Assembly: GCF_012843265.1 (NCBI RefSeq)
Contig: NZ_JABAIT010000003.1
Span: 62,001-126,000 of the forward strand
DNA: 64,000 bases
Origin: Bacillus sp. DNRA2
GTDB taxonomy: Bacteria > Bacillota > Bacilli > Bacillales > Cytobacillaceae
Direction: 5' to 3'
The notes under the pieces are model-generated. The model was given only the letters and a program-made list of their open reading frames with translations. It ran no database searches and had not been told where the DNA came from. Shown here in pieces: positions 8,490 to 17,985 of the stretch. The translations under genes were made by a program, and so were the position numbers. Each line of letters starts with the position of its first letter. Position 1 is the stretch's first letter.

Positions 8490-10163
8490 GTGTCGATTAA
8501 CGTCTTAGATGGAAACCGTTTCGCAGAAATGATTATTCAAGGTGCCAATCATCTTTCTGCTAATGCTAAATATGTCGATGCGTTGAATGTATTTCCAGTT
8601 CCAGATGGTGATACTGGAACAAATATGAACTTATCTATGACTTCCGGGGCTAAGGAAGTAAAGAATAACACCCAAGCACATATTGGAAAAGTTGGTTCAG
8701 CGCTGTCAAAAGGGCTGCTAATGGGTGCAAGAGGGAATTCAGGCGTTATTTTATCCCAGTTATTCCGTGGTTTTTCCCGAGCCATTGAGCATAAATCAGA
8801 AATTACAGCAAAAGACTTTGCCTCTGCGCTTGAATCTGGAGTTGAAACTGCCTATAAAGCGGTGATGAAGCCTGTTGAAGGAACGATTTTAACCGTTGCC
8901 AAAGATTCTGCGAAAAAGGCAGTCCAAGTTGCTAAAAAACAGGCTGATATTATCGTTGTCATGGAGGAAGTGTTGAAAGAGGCGCAAAGCTCATTAAACC
9001 GTACTCCTGATCTATTGCCTGTTTTAAAAGAGGTAGGTGTAGTGGACAGCGGTGGTCAAGGTCTTGTCTTCGTATACGAAGGCTTTTTGGCTGAATTAAA
9101 GGGAGAAGCACTTCCAGATGCAACAACTGCCCGAATAAAAATGGAAGAATTAGTAAGTGCTGAGCATCACAAAAGCGTTCAAAGCCATATTCAAACAGAA
9201 GATATTGAATTTGGCTATTGCACGGAGTTTATGGTAAAGCTTGATCGAGAGAAGCAACCTTTTTCTGAAGAAACTTTCCGTCAAGATTTAAGTAAACACG
9301 GCGACTCCTTACTAGTTATTGCAGATGAAAAGCTTGTAAAAGTTCACATCCATGCGGAGTATCCAGGGGAAGTTCTATCCTACGGTCAACGCTATGGAAG
9401 TCTTGTCAATATGAAAATCGAAAACATGCGTGAGCAGCATTCTTCGATCGTTGGCGAGCCAACAATGGCGGTTGAAGAACCGCAAAGCACAAAGGTAGCA
9501 GAACCTCGTGAGTACGGGATTGTAACTGTCTCAATGGGCAGCGGGATTGCTGAACTATTCAAAAGCATAGGTGCCCAAGCGGTAATCGAAGGTGGGCAAA
9601 CGATGAATCCTAGTACAGAGGATATTGTTTCCGCTATTAAAGCAGTAAATGCTAAAAAGATTATTGTTCTTCCGAATAACAAGAATATCATCATGGCAGC
9701 AGAACAGGCTGCTGAGCTTGTTGACGAAGAGGTAGTTGTCATTCCTTCAAAAACTGTACCACAAGGAATGTCAGCGCTATTAGCGTTTAACCCTGCTGTA
9801 TCGTTAGCTGACAATCAAGCGGCGATGACCGAAGCGCTTCAGCATGTGAAGACTGGACAAATTACCTTTGCGGTAAGAGATACAAGCATCGATGGCTTAA
9901 CGATCGAAAAAGATGATTTCATGGGGATTTTAGATGGAAAGATCCTTGTGAAAAATAAAGATAAAGTTCAGGCAGCCGAGGAGCTCCTTACAGAAATGAT
10001 TGATGAGGATGCTGAAATCTTAACAATTTTACAAGGCGAAGATGCTACTGAAGCAGATGTCGCTGCACTCACTGACTTTATCGAAAGACAATTCCCAGAT
10101 GTGGAAGTCGAAATCCACAACGGTAAACAACCATTATATTCATTTATTTTTTCAGTTGAATAA
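8490..10163 (+). CDS. yloV: Fatty-acid kinase catalytic subunit FakA-like (YloV, DAK2 domain)
   Basis: 557-residue protein. The N-terminal DhaL/DAK2 ATP-binding domain shows NVFPVPDGDTGTNMNLSM and GARGNSGVILSQLFRG (about residues 30-95). A middle domain (YCTEFMVKLD) and a C-terminal DegV-like/FakA extension follow. In Staphylococcus aureus the homologue FakA phosphorylates fatty acids bound to FakB, feeding exogenous fatty acids to PlsX/PlsY; plsX is 4.5 kb downstream here. The start is GTG at 8490 with the AGTGAGGAGGA ribosome-binding site. A strong terminator follows. Confidence 0.9.
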   Translation: MSINVLDGNRFAEMIIQGANHLSANAKYVDALNVFPVPDGDTGTNMNLSMTSGAKEVKNNTQAHIGKVGSALSKGLLMGARGNSGVILSQLFRGFSRAIEHKSEITAKDFASALESGVETAYKAVMKPVEGTILTVAKDSAKKAVQVAKKQADIIVVMEEVLKEAQSSLNRTPDLLPVLKEVGVVDSGGQGLVFVYEGFLAELKGEALPDATTARIKMEELVSAEHHKSVQSHIQTEDIEFGYCTEFMVKLDREKQPFSEETFRQDLSKHGDSLLVIADEKLVKVHIHAEYPGEVLSYGQRYGSLVNMKIENMREQHSSIVGEPTMAVEEPQSTKVAEPREYGIVTVSMGSGIAELFKSIGAQAVIEGGQTMNPSTEDIVSAIKAVNAKKIIVLPNNKNIIMAAEQAAELVDEEVVVIPSKTVPQGMSALLAFNPAVSLADNQAAMTEALQHVKTGQITFAVRDTSIDGLTIEKDDFMGILDGKILVKNKDKVQAAEELLTEMIDEDAEILTILQGEDATEADVAALTDFIERQFPDVEVEIHNGKQPLYSFIFSVE

Positions 10164-10185
10164 AAATTATTTTGATATATCATTG

Positions 10186-10216
10186 AAATAGGAGGGGCAC
10201 CCTCCTATTTTTTTGT
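10186..10216 (+). terminator. Rho-independent terminator after yloV
   Basis: 9-bp stem ATAGGAGGG/CCCTCCTAT with a 3-base loop GCA (10188-10208), followed by seven T. Clear end of the yloU-yloV transcript. Confidence 0.88.
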
Positions 10217-10286
10217 GGGCATTTTTGAGCGAAACTGTTTTTAACGACATACAATAGAAAAATAGATAAAAGAGGGGATTAGCAGG

Positions 10287-10949
10287 GTGAAATACAAAAG
10301 TGTATTTGACATCATCGGGCCTGTGATGATTGGGCCATCAAGTTCACATACTGCAGGAGCAGCTAGAATTGGCAGAGTGGCACGCAGCTTGTTTCGGCGT
10401 GCGCCTAAATGGGCCCATATTCATTTTTATGGTTCATTTCGGCAAACCTATCGCGGGCACGGTACGGATGTTGCGATTGTTGGCGGTATCCTTGATTACG
10501 ATACTTTCGATGAGAGAATTATTGATGCGATTACGATCGCTAAAAATTCAGGACTCGAGCTTTATTTTTATGAGGAAGATGCCATACCTGATCATCCTAA
10601 TACAGCAAAAGTTCGCATTGGTGATGACCACAGTGAAATGGAACTTGTCGGTATATCGATTGGTGGAGGTAAAATTGAGATTATCGAACTCAACGGATTT
10701 CAGTTAAAATTATCTGGTAATCATCCTGCCATACTTGTATCCCATAACGATAAATTTGGAACAATTGCTAGTGTCTCCAATACTTTAGCAAAATATGAAA
10801 TAAATATTGGACACATGGAGGTTTCCCGCAAGGATGTCGGTCAACAAGCACTCATGACGATTGAGGTCGATCAAAACATTGATGATAGGATCCTTCAGGA
10901 AATTGAAAAACTCCCCAACGTCTTAAAAGTTACCAGAATTGTAGAGTAA
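10287..10949 (+). CDS. sdaAB: L-serine dehydratase, beta subunit
   Basis: 220-residue beta chain of the iron-sulfur L-serine deaminase (serine to pyruvate and ammonia). The N-terminal half has the family signature GPVMIGPSSSHTAGAARIG and FYGSFRQTYRGHGTD. The C-terminal third is an ACT domain (ILVSHNDKFGTIASVSNTLA), likely sensing an amino acid. Start is GTG 10287, preceded by AGAGGGG. The alpha subunit follows 56 bases later. Confidence 0.94.
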   Translation: MKYKSVFDIIGPVMIGPSSSHTAGAARIGRVARSLFRRAPKWAHIHFYGSFRQTYRGHGTDVAIVGGILDYDTFDERIIDAITIAKNSGLELYFYEEDAIPDHPNTAKVRIGDDHSEMELVGISIGGGKIEIIELNGFQLKLSGNHPAILVSHNDKFGTIASVSNTLAKYEINIGHMEVSRKDVGQQALMTIEVDQNIDDRILQEIEKLPNVLKVTRIVE

Positions 10950-11005
10950 TAGATGCATAAGTTTACCAACAAAACAAAATCAATTCAAAAGAAGGAGGAC
11001 ATCTC

Positions 11006-11884
11006 GTGTTTCGCAACGTAGCTGAATTGGTTCAACTCGCTGAGGCGCAAAAAAAGCAAATTGCCGATATGATGATTGAGCAGGAAATGTCTGTAACAGG
11101 ACGGACAAAACAAGAAGTTATGCAAATGATGGACCGAAATTTAACGGTGATGGAGCAAGCTGTCGAGCGCGGTATAAACGGTGTGCATTCTCATTCTGGT
11201 CTGACTGGCGGAGATGCTGTTAAGCTGCAAACCTATTTGAAAAAAGGGCAGTTTTTATCTGGCGAAACCATTCTTGATGCTGTAAGTAAAGCAGTCGCAA
11301 CGAATGAAGTTAACGCTGCAATGGGTACTATTTGTGCAACACCGACTGCGGGAAGTGCTGGGGTTGTGCCTGGGACACTATTTGCGGTTAAAAATAAATT
11401 ACATCCCACGAGGGAGCAAATGCTTAAATTTTTGTTTACAGCGGGAGCATTTGGCTTTGTTGTTGCCAATAATGCCTCCATTTCAGGAGCGGCTGGAGGA
11501 TGCCAGGCTGAGGTTGGCTCAGCTGCAGGGATGGCTGCTGCTGCAATTGTCGAAATGGCAGGAGGAACGCCAAGCCAATCAGCAGAAGCAATGGCCATTT
11601 CTTTGAAAAATATGTTAGGCTTAGTATGTGATCCCGTTGCGGGATTAGTAGAAGTCCCGTGTGTAAAAAGAAACGCAATGGGAGCTGCCAATGCAATGGT
11701 GGCTGCCGATATGGCATTGGCGGGAATTACAAGCAGAATACCTTGTGATGAGGTCATTGAAGCGATGTTTAAAATAGGGCAAACCATGCCAACCACACTG
11801 AGAGAAACAGGACAAGGAGGGTTGGCGGCAACGCCGACGGGTCGAAAGCTTGAAGCCAAGATCTTTGGCAAGCCGCTAAAATAA
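11006..11884 (+). CDS. sdaAA: L-serine dehydratase, alpha subunit (4Fe-4S)
   Basis: 292-residue alpha chain that carries the 4Fe-4S cluster and active site. Conserved blocks are HSHSGLTGGDAVK, GTICATPTAGSAGVVPG, GAAGGCQAEVGSAAGMAAAA and CDPVAGLVEVPCVKRN; their cysteines are the expected cluster ligands. Start is GTG 11006 behind GAAGGAGGAC. It sits 3' of sdaAB as in B. subtilis; recG begins two bases after the stop, so it shares the transcript. Confidence 0.95.
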   Translation: MFRNVAELVQLAEAQKKQIADMMIEQEMSVTGRTKQEVMQMMDRNLTVMEQAVERGINGVHSHSGLTGGDAVKLQTYLKKGQFLSGETILDAVSKAVATNEVNAAMGTICATPTAGSAGVVPGTLFAVKNKLHPTREQMLKFLFTAGAFGFVVANNASISGAAGGCQAEVGSAAGMAAAAIVEMAGGTPSQSAEAMAISLKNMLGLVCDPVAGLVEVPCVKRNAMGAANAMVAADMALAGITSRIPCDEVIEAMFKIGQTMPTTLRETGQGGLAATPTGRKLEAKIFGKPLK

Positions 11885-11886
11885 TT

Positions 11887-13935
11887 GTGAATCAAACGTT
11901 GAGAGAACCGGTAACCGTATTGAAAGGGATTGGGGAAGAAACGGCGGAATTGCTCGCTGAATTGAATATTCACACTGTTTGCGATTTATTGGAATACTTT
12001 CCGTATCGTTATGAAGATTACCGGTTACGAGATCTAGCAGAGGTTAAACACGACGAAAGAGTAACGGTAGAAGGGAAGGTTCACAGTGAACCTTCTTTAG
12101 TTTTTTATGGACGTAAAAAATCGCGCTTAATCATTCGAGTATTAGTTGACCGCTATTTAATCCAGGTAGTGTTTTTTAATCAGCCTTTTCTAAAAAAGAA
12201 AATTAGTTTGAATCAGCAGGTGACCGTAACCGGGAAATGGGACGCACACCGTCAGACAATCACTGCAAGTGAAATTCATGCAGGTGCAGTTTCACAAACG
12301 AAGGAGCTTGAGCCGGTTTATGCGATCAAAGGGAAATTGACAGTTAAAGGCGTAAGGAAGTTTATTAAACTGGCGTTTTCACAATATCAAAATCAAATCG
12401 AGGAAATTTTACCAGAGGCGATGCTTACCCGCTATAAGCTGTTAAATCGCAAAAGTGCGCTAAGAGCTTTACATTTTCCGCTGAACCAAGATGAAGTGAA
12501 ACAAGCCCGCAGAAGATTCGTCTATGAGGAATTTCTGATGTTTCAGTTAAAGATGCAGGCGCTCAGGAAATACGAGCGGGAGCAATCTGCTGGAGTTGCT
12601 CTAAACTTTGACCAACTAAAGCTGGACGAGTTCATTAGCAGTCTGCCGTTTCCATTAACGAATGCCCAACAGCGAGTCGTAGGCGAAATTTTAGCCGACC
12701 TTAGCTCGCCATTTCGGATGAATCGGCTCTTACAGGGAGATGTAGGCTCTGGTAAGACGGTCGTCGCGGCTATTGGATTGTTCGCTAGTGTATCGGCAGG
12801 CTATCAAGGTGCGCTTATGGTGCCAACTGAAATCCTGGCTGAACAGCATGCGCAAAGCCTAAAAGCACTGTTAGAGCCGGTAGGAGTCAGGAGTGAATTA
12901 TTGACTAGCTCCGTTAAAGGGAAACGGCGCAGAGAAATTCTTGAGCAGTTGCAAAATGGTGAGATTGATGTTTTGATCGGTACCCATGCCTTAATTCAAG
13001 ATGAGGTTGTTTTTAAGCGTTTAGGCTTTGTCATTACCGATGAACAGCATCGCTTCGGTGTTGAGCAGCGCCGTGTGTTACGGGAAAAGGGTGTAAGTCC
13101 AGATGTGTTATTCATGACGGCAACACCGATTCCAAGGACTTTGGCGATTACTGTTTTTGGTGAAATGGATGTATCGATTATTGATGAAATGCCGGCAGGG
13201 CGAAAGCCGATTGAAACGTATTGGGCAAAACATGAAATGCTCGACCGTGTCCTAGCTTTTATGGAAAAGGAATTACGAAAAGGTCGACAAGCCTATGTGA
13301 TTTGTCCATTGATTGAAGAATCGGAGAAACTTGATTTGCAAAATGCAATTGATGTCCACCATACATTAACGCAATATTTTCAAAATCGGGCCAAAGTCGG
13401 TTTGATGCACGGGAAGCTCGCAAGTGATGAAAAGGACCAGGTGATGAAGGAATTTAGCACAAATGAAGTACAGGTGCTTGTGTCAACAACGGTGGTTGAG
13501 GTTGGAGTGAACGTGCCAAACGCAACGTTTATGGTGATTTATGATGCGGAGCGATTTGGATTAGCTCAGCTTCATCAGCTTCGCGGCCGGGTTGGTCGAG
13601 GTGCCGAGCAATCCTATTGTATTTTACTAGCTGATCCGAAAACGGAAGTAGGTAAAGAACGGATGACGATTATGACAGAGACCAATGACGGCTTTGTTGT
13701 CAGTGAAAAGGACTTGGAATTAAGAGGACCAGGCGACTTTTTTGGGAGAAAACAAAGCGGAATGCCAGAGTTTAAATTGGCCGATTTGGTTCATGATTAC
13801 CGCGCGCTTGAAACGGCTCGGAACGATGCAGCAACTTTAATAAATTCGAAGGTATTTTGGGAGTCAGACGAGTATAAGGCACTCAGAACCTACCTTGAGG
13901 AATCAGGTGCAATGGCAGGAGAAAAATTAGATTAG
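11887..13935 (+). CDS. recG: ATP-dependent DNA helicase RecG
   Basis: 682-residue superfamily-2 helicase that remodels stalled replication forks and branched recombination intermediates. An N-terminal wedge/OB domain (about 1-150) is followed by motor motifs: Walker A GDVGSGKT near residue 284, DEQH box (ITDEQHRFGVEQR) near 384, TATPIPRTLA, VSTTVVEVGVNVPNA and LRGRVGRG. The length is that of the family. Start is GTG two bases after the sdaAA stop. Downstream is family A repeat copy 2. Confidence 0.97.
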   Translation: MNQTLREPVTVLKGIGEETAELLAELNIHTVCDLLEYFPYRYEDYRLRDLAEVKHDERVTVEGKVHSEPSLVFYGRKKSRLIIRVLVDRYLIQVVFFNQPFLKKKISLNQQVTVTGKWDAHRQTITASEIHAGAVSQTKELEPVYAIKGKLTVKGVRKFIKLAFSQYQNQIEEILPEAMLTRYKLLNRKSALRALHFPLNQDEVKQARRRFVYEEFLMFQLKMQALRKYEREQSAGVALNFDQLKLDEFISSLPFPLTNAQQRVVGEILADLSSPFRMNRLLQGDVGSGKTVVAAIGLFASVSAGYQGALMVPTEILAEQHAQSLKALLEPVGVRSELLTSSVKGKRRREILEQLQNGEIDVLIGTHALIQDEVVFKRLGFVITDEQHRFGVEQRRVLREKGVSPDVLFMTATPIPRTLAITVFGEMDVSIIDEMPAGRKPIETYWAKHEMLDRVLAFMEKELRKGRQAYVICPLIEESEKLDLQNAIDVHHTLTQYFQNRAKVGLMHGKLASDEKDQVMKEFSTNEVQVLVSTTVVEVGVNVPNATFMVIYDAERFGLAQLHQLRGRVGRGAEQSYCILLADPKTEVGKERMTIMTETNDGFVVSEKDLELRGPGDFFGRKQSGMPEFKLADLVHDYRALETARNDAATLINSKVFWESDEYKALRTYLEESGAMAGEKLD

Positions 13936-13946
13936 GGTTCTTAGTG

Positions 13947-14064
13947 GTGTCTAGCTCCAGCGGCTAGGGGCTCGGGGTCATAAGCCAAATCACTCCAGAG
14001 TCTAACGACTCTTGCGTGATTCGTCTTATGCCTGTCGCCCCTGGTCAAGCCGCTTCCGCTTTTC
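13947..14064 (+). repeat. Interspersed palindromic repeat, family A, copy 2
   Basis: Begins GTGTCTAGCTCCAGCGGCT, continues AGGGGCTCGGGGTCATAAGC, ends TGTCGCCCCTGGTCAAGCCG followed by CTTCCGCTTTTCC. Left and right ends form an imperfect long stem; an inner hairpin (CCAGAGTC/GACTCTTG type) differs from copy 1. It lies between recG and the fapR promoter. Confidence 0.88.
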
Positions 14065-14075
14065 CAATTTTTTTC

Positions 14076-14104
14076 TTGCAATCTTATATTTCAACTTATA
14101 TACT
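14076..14104 (+). promoter_or_regulatory. SigmaA promoter of the fapR operon
   Basis: -35 TTGCAA (14076-14081), 17-bp spacer, -10 TATACT (14099-14104). The FapR operator starts five bases after the -10, placing it over the transcription start. Confidence 0.75.
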
Positions 14105-14108
14105 ACTA

Positions 14109-14125
14109 TTAGTACCTAGTCATAA
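14109..14125 (+). promoter_or_regulatory. FapR operator (autoregulatory site)
   Basis: The 17-mer TTAGTACCTAGTCATAA agrees closely with the known Bacillus FapR-binding element (TTAGTACCTRRT core followed by a TTAA-like arm). It overlaps the expected transcription start of fapR. Malonyl-CoA releases FapR, so the fapR-plsX-fabD-fabG genes should be induced when malonyl-CoA rises. Confidence 0.8.
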
Positions 14126-14147
14126 GAGCTCGGACGGTGTGATAAAT

Positions 14148-14711
14148 ATGAGACGCAATAAAAAAGAACGTCAACAATTACTTAAAAGTACTATTAAGGA
14201 AAATCCTTTTATTACAGATGAAGAACTTGCCGAAAAGTTCTCTGTCAGCGTGCAAACGATACGCCTTGATCGCTTGGAATTATCGATTCCAGAGTTGCGT
14301 GAGCGAATAAAGCATGTTGCTGAAAAACGGTTTGATGACGAAGTTCGCTCACTACCGATTGATGAAATTATTGGTGAAATAATCGATATAGAATTGGATA
14401 AAAGTGCAATTTCTATCTTTGACGTAAGACGAGAGCATGTGTTTAAACGTAATCAAATTGCCAGGGGACATCATTTGTTTGCTCAGGCAAATTCGCTAGC
14501 TGTTGCGGTAATTGACGATCAACTGGCGTTAACCGCAAAGGCCAATATTCATTTTACTCGGCCTGTTAAAGAAAACGAACGTGTGATTGCCAAAGCAAAG
14601 GTTGAAAAAATTGATGATGAGACAGGAAGAACAAAAGTAGAAGTGACTAGTTTTGTGAATAATGAACTTGTCTTCAAAGGCGATTTTGACATGGTTCGTT
14701 CAAAAAAATAA
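14148..14711 (+). CDS. fapR: Transcriptional repressor of lipid synthesis FapR
   Basis: 187-residue regulator of fatty-acid and phospholipid synthesis genes. An N-terminal helix-turn-helix ([20 protein letters not shown], about residues 26-45) is joined by a linker helix to a hot-dog effector domain that binds malonyl-CoA ([16 protein letters not shown] and [18 protein letters not shown] are visible). ATG 14148 gives the standard length; a longer frame from 14016 would start inside repeat copy 2. The operator lies 25 bases upstream. plsX follows 16 bases later. Confidence 0.96.
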   Translation: MRRNKKERQQLLKSTIKENPFITDEELAEKFSVSVQTIRLDRLELSIPELRERIKHVAEKRFDDEVRSLPIDEIIGEIIDIELDKSAISIFDVRREHVFKRNQIARGHHLFAQANSLAVAVIDDQLALTAKANIHFTRPVKENERVIAKAKVEKIDDETGRTKVEVTSFVNNELVFKGDFDMVRSKK

Positions 14712-14727
14712 CATAAGGATGAGTGTT

Positions 14728-15729
14728 ATGAAAATTGCAATCGATGCAATGGGTGGGGACAATGCCCCTAAGGAAATCGTGCTTGGTGCAATGAAAGCCA
14801 TTAGCAAATTTCCAGATGTCGAGATTACCCTTGTTGGGGATGAGACGAAAATTAAGCAATATTTAACTAATAACGAAAGAATTACGATTTTACATACAGA
14901 AGAAGTAATCCTCGGAAGTGATGAACCAGTTAGAGCCGTTCGACGCAAAAAAACGGCATCCATGGTGCTTGCTGCGCAAACTGTAGCCGATGGAAACTCA
15001 GATGCTTGTATTTCGGCGGGAAATACTGGAGCGCTTGTTGCAGCTGGATTGTTTGTGGTCGGCAGAATCGAGGGAATTGACCGACCGGCATTATCACCAA
15101 CCTTGCCAACGATTGGTGGGGAAGGTTTTTTACTACTTGATGTCGGTGCCAATGCTGATGCGCGTCCAGAGCACTTGCAGCAGTTTGCCATTATGGGTTC
15201 GATATACTCGCAAAAGGTACGGGGAATTGCCAAGCCTCGTGTAGGTTTATTAAACATAGGTTCAGAAGAAAAAAAGGGAAATGATTTAACCAAAAAAACC
15301 TTTGAGCTTCTGAAACAAACCGATCTTCATTTTATCGGAAACGTTGAGGCACGCGATTTGTTAGATGGCGTGGCCGATGTTGTAGTCACAGACGGCTTCA
15401 CCGGCAATATGGTGCTGAAAACGGTTGAAGGTACTGCGATGTCAGTGTTTAAAATGGTGAAATCAACCTTGATGAACTCATTGAAGACCAAAATTGCAGC
15501 CGTAATGTTAAAGCCAGATCTTTATAAATTAAAAAATAAAATGGATTACTCTGAGTATGGTGGGGCCGGGTTGTTTGGCTTGAAGGCTCCTGTCATTAAA
15601 GCGCATGGCTCCTCTGATGCCAATGCGATTTATAATGCCGTTCGCCAAACAAGAGAAATGGTTGGTGGCGATGTGACGGGATTGATTAAGGAATCGGTTG
15701 CCAAGCTTAACACTCCAGTTGAAAATTAG
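14728..15729 (+). CDS. plsX: Phosphate acyltransferase PlsX
   Basis: 333-residue peripheral membrane enzyme that makes acyl-phosphate from acyl-ACP, the first committed step toward phosphatidic acid. The N-terminus [14 protein letters not shown], the [12 protein letters not shown] block and [13 protein letters not shown] match the family, and the length equals the B. subtilis protein. ATG 14728 is preferred over ATG 14719 because the AAGGATGAG ribosome-binding site leaves no space for the latter. It is the second gene of the FapR-controlled operon. Confidence 0.96.
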   Translation: MKIAIDAMGGDNAPKEIVLGAMKAISKFPDVEITLVGDETKIKQYLTNNERITILHTEEVILGSDEPVRAVRRKKTASMVLAAQTVADGNSDACISAGNTGALVAAGLFVVGRIEGIDRPALSPTLPTIGGEGFLLLDVGANADARPEHLQQFAIMGSIYSQKVRGIAKPRVGLLNIGSEEKKGNDLTKKTFELLKQTDLHFIGNVEARDLLDGVADVVVTDGFTGNMVLKTVEGTAMSVFKMVKSTLMNSLKTKIAAVMLKPDLYKLKNKMDYSEYGGAGLFGLKAPVIKAHGSSDANAIYNAVRQTREMVGGDVTGLIKESVAKLNTPVEN

Positions 15730-15747
15730 GAAAATAGGTGAAGATAT

Positions 15748-16692
15748 ATGGGTAAAATCGCATTTTTATTTCCAGGCCAAGGTTCACAAACAGTCGGAAT
15801 GGGTAAAGAAGTCGCTGATTCGTTTCTCGAATCACGGGCCATTTTTGAAAAGGCAGACCAAACTTTACAAGCTGAATTAACGAAATTAATTTTTGAAGGA
15901 CCACAAGAGGAACTGACGCTTACAACAAATGCGCAGCCTTCATTAATGACAACAAGTATTGCCATTTTAGAGCATTTCAAACAATCCGGAATTAAGCCTG
16001 ATTACTGTGCTGGTCACAGTCTTGGTGAATATACTGCTTTAGTTGCAGCTGGTGCCTTTTCGTTTGAAGACGGGGTATATGCCGTGCGCAAACGCGGTGA
16101 ATTCATGGAAGAAGCTGTCCCAGCTGGCGAGGGAACGATGGCAGCAGTTTTAGGAATGGATCGTGATGCGTTAACTGCTGTATGTGAAGAGATTACAAAA
16201 GGCGGAAATCCGGTTCAGCTTGCGAATATGAATTGCCCTGGTCAAATCGTTATCTCCGGCTCTAAAACGGGTGTTGAATTAGCTTCAGAGCAGGCGAAGG
16301 AAAATGGCGCGAAACGTGTTCTGCCACTTGTGGTAAGTGGACCATTTCATTCTTCGTTAATGAAGCCTGCTGCCGAGAAGCTTAGTGAAGTTCTGAATAA
16401 AATTACGATTGGTAATGTCTCTATTCCTGTTATTGCCAATGTTACAGCAGCACCAATGACAGATGCGGAAGATATTAAGCAAAAATTAATCGAGCAATTG
16501 TATTCACCTGTTCTTTGGGAGGATTCAGTCAACAAGATGATTGAATTAGGTGTAGATACATTTATTGAAATTGGTCCTGGTAAAGTATTATCTGGATTAG
16601 TGAAAAAAGTAGACCGAAAAGCTAAGACTTATTCCATATCTGATGTTGAAAGCTTAAACGCGACAATTGAAGCATTGAAGGGGGAAGCGTAA
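15748..16692 (+). CDS. fabD: Malonyl-CoA:ACP transacylase
   Basis: 314-residue enzyme loading malonyl groups onto acyl carrier protein for fatty-acid elongation. Starts with [19 protein letters not shown]; the nucleophile elbow [11 protein letters not shown] holds the active-site serine near residue 91; the catalytic histidine is in [19 protein letters not shown] is near the end. Stop codon overlaps the fabG start by one base, so translation is coupled. Confidence 0.96.
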   Translation: MGKIAFLFPGQGSQTVGMGKEVADSFLESRAIFEKADQTLQAELTKLIFEGPQEELTLTTNAQPSLMTTSIAILEHFKQSGIKPDYCAGHSLGEYTALVAAGAFSFEDGVYAVRKRGEFMEEAVPAGEGTMAAVLGMDRDALTAVCEEITKGGNPVQLANMNCPGQIVISGSKTGVELASEQAKENGAKRVLPLVVSGPFHSSLMKPAAEKLSEVLNKITIGNVSIPVIANVTAAPMTDAEDIKQKLIEQLYSPVLWEDSVNKMIELGVDTFIEIGPGKVLSGLVKKVDRKAKTYSISDVESLNATIEALKGEA

Positions 16693-17435
16693 TGAAATTA
16701 CAAGGTAAAGCAGTGCTTGTTACAGGGGCGTCAAGAGGAATTGGACGTGAAATTGCGTTAGAGCTTGCTAGAGAAGGCGCAAACGTAGCTGTAAACTATT
16801 CTGGTAGTGAAGCAAAAGCACAAGAAGTTGTCGCAGAAATCCAAAGTCTTGGTTGTGAAGCATTTGCTGTTCAATGTGATGTTGCCAATAGCGAATCAGT
16901 AACGGAAATGATTAAAGCAACGATTGAGCGTTTTGGAAAACTTGATATTTTAGTAAACAATGCCGGAATTACCCGCGATAATCTTTTAATGCGCATGAAG
17001 GATGACGAATGGGATTCTGTTATTAATACGAACCTTAAAGGTGTGTACCTCTGTACGAAGGGTGTTACCCGTCAAATGATGAAGCAAAGAAGCGGCCGAA
17101 TCATTAATATTGCTTCTGTAGTGGGTGTGAGCGGAAATCCTGGTCAAGCAAACTATGTTGCAGCTAAAGCTGGTGTAATCGGTTTAACAAAAACAGCTGC
17201 AAAGGAACTTGCTTCGAGAGGAATTACTGTAAATGCAGTCGCTCCAGGGTTTATTACTACCGATATGACGGATAAACTAACAGAAGAGGTAAAGGAAGCG
17301 ATGCTTAGTCAAATCCCACTAGCGCGTTTTGGTGAGCCAAGTGATATTGCTAAAGTGGTGACCTTCCTTGCTTCAGAAGATAGTCGTTACATGACAGGCC
17401 AAACCCTTCATGTTAATGGCGGAATGGTTATGTAA
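16692..17435 (+). CDS. fabG: 3-oxoacyl-ACP reductase
   Basis: 247-residue NADPH-dependent short-chain dehydrogenase that reduces beta-ketoacyl-ACP. The cofactor motif [22 protein letters not shown], the catalytic serine in [13 protein letters not shown] and the YxxxK pair in NYVAAKAGV are all present. Translationally coupled to fabD; acpP follows 86 bases later with its own likely promoter. Confidence 0.96.
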   Translation: MKLQGKAVLVTGASRGIGREIALELAREGANVAVNYSGSEAKAQEVVAEIQSLGCEAFAVQCDVANSESVTEMIKATIERFGKLDILVNNAGITRDNLLMRMKDDEWDSVINTNLKGVYLCTKGVTRQMMKQRSGRIINIASVVGVSGNPGQANYVAAKAGVIGLTKTAAKELASRGITVNAVAPGFITTDMTDKLTEEVKEAMLSQIPLARFGEPSDIAKVVTFLASEDSRYMTGQTLHVNGGMVM

Positions 17436-17469
17436 TCAGCGAATTTTTAAAGAAAGTTCGATACAACCA

Positions 17470-17498
17470 TTTATTAATGAATCAAAATACTCTATAAT
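17470..17498 (+). promoter_or_regulatory. Likely internal promoter for acpP
   Basis: A perfect -10 TATAAT (17493-17498) lies 23 bases before the acpP start; the matching -35 (TTTATT, 17470-17475, 17-bp spacer) is weak. A separate promoter would explain the higher ACP level needed relative to the enzymes. Confidence 0.45.
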
Positions 17499-17521
17499 GG
17501 CTTGAGGGGAGGTGAACAAGA

Positions 17522-17755
17522 ATGGCAGATGTATTAGAACGTGTAACGAAAATCATCGTTGATCGTTTAGGTGTTGAAGAATCTCAAGTAAAATTAGAGG
17601 CTTCTTTCAAAGAAGATCTTGGCGCTGATTCCTTAGACGTAGTAGAACTAGTTATGGAATTAGAAGATGAATTTGATATGGAAATCTCTGACGATGATGC
17701 TGAGAAAATTTCCACAGTTGGTGACGCTGTGAATTACATAAAAAGCACACTTTAA
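17522..17755 (+). CDS. acpP: Acyl carrier protein
   Basis: 77-residue acidic carrier protein. The phosphopantetheine attachment site is the serine of [13 protein letters not shown] (about residue 37). Helices I-IV of the ACP fold are recognisable, and the size matches B. subtilis AcpA. Strong GAGGGGAGGTG ribosome-binding site. Followed by a clear terminator at 17772-17800. Confidence 0.97.
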   Translation: MADVLERVTKIIVDRLGVEESQVKLEASFKEDLGADSLDVVELVMELEDEFDMEISDDDAEKISTVGDAVNYIKSTL

Positions 17756-17771
17756 TCGTTAGAGACTAATG

Positions 17772-17800
17772 AAGCTCCGTTTTAATAACGGGGCTTTATT
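17772..17800 (+). terminator. Rho-independent terminator after acpP
   Basis: 10-bp stem AAGCTCCGTT/AACGGGGCTT with loop TTAAT, then TTATTCTG. Ends the fapR-plsX-fabD-fabG-acpP transcript. Confidence 0.78.
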
Positions 17801-17823
17801 CTGTAATTTTTGTACACATTTAT

Positions 17824-17854
17824 AACTTGGGCTACCACGCGGGTATTCCAAGTT
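17824..17854 (+). other. Long imperfect hairpin between acpP and rnc
   Basis: AACTTGG, GC, TACC pairs with GGGTA, TT, CCAAGTT, leaving a short loop around ACGC; a stem of about 13 bp with two internal mismatches. It is followed by TCTTTGCG, a poor T run, and lies 24 bases after the acpP terminator. It could be a second terminator, an rnc leader element or an RNase III target upstream of the RNase III gene; the sequence does not decide. Confidence 0.4.
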
Positions 17855-17985
17855 TCTTTGCGTAATGAGTTCTTTTTTTTATATGATAGAAGATAGACTT
17901 TAGTCAAAGTGATTGTGTTTCATTCCAGTCGTAAAAATAAGTATTGGGATGGCATGTTTAATATATGATCAAGGTGGAGACCAAA

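Noticed and set aside
11233-11973. 246-codon open frame on the minus strand opposite sdaAA
   Set aside because: It mirrors the sdaAA coding sequence, whose motifs are unmistakable; the frame is an antisense shadow with no ribosome-binding site.
14016-14147. N-terminal extension of fapR by 44 residues
   Set aside because: It would begin in repeat copy 2 and read through the promoter and operator; ATG 14148 gives the normal FapR length.
14700-15293. 197-codon minus-strand frame opposite plsX
   Set aside because: Antisense shadow of plsX; product has no recognisable domain and codon use is not gene-like.
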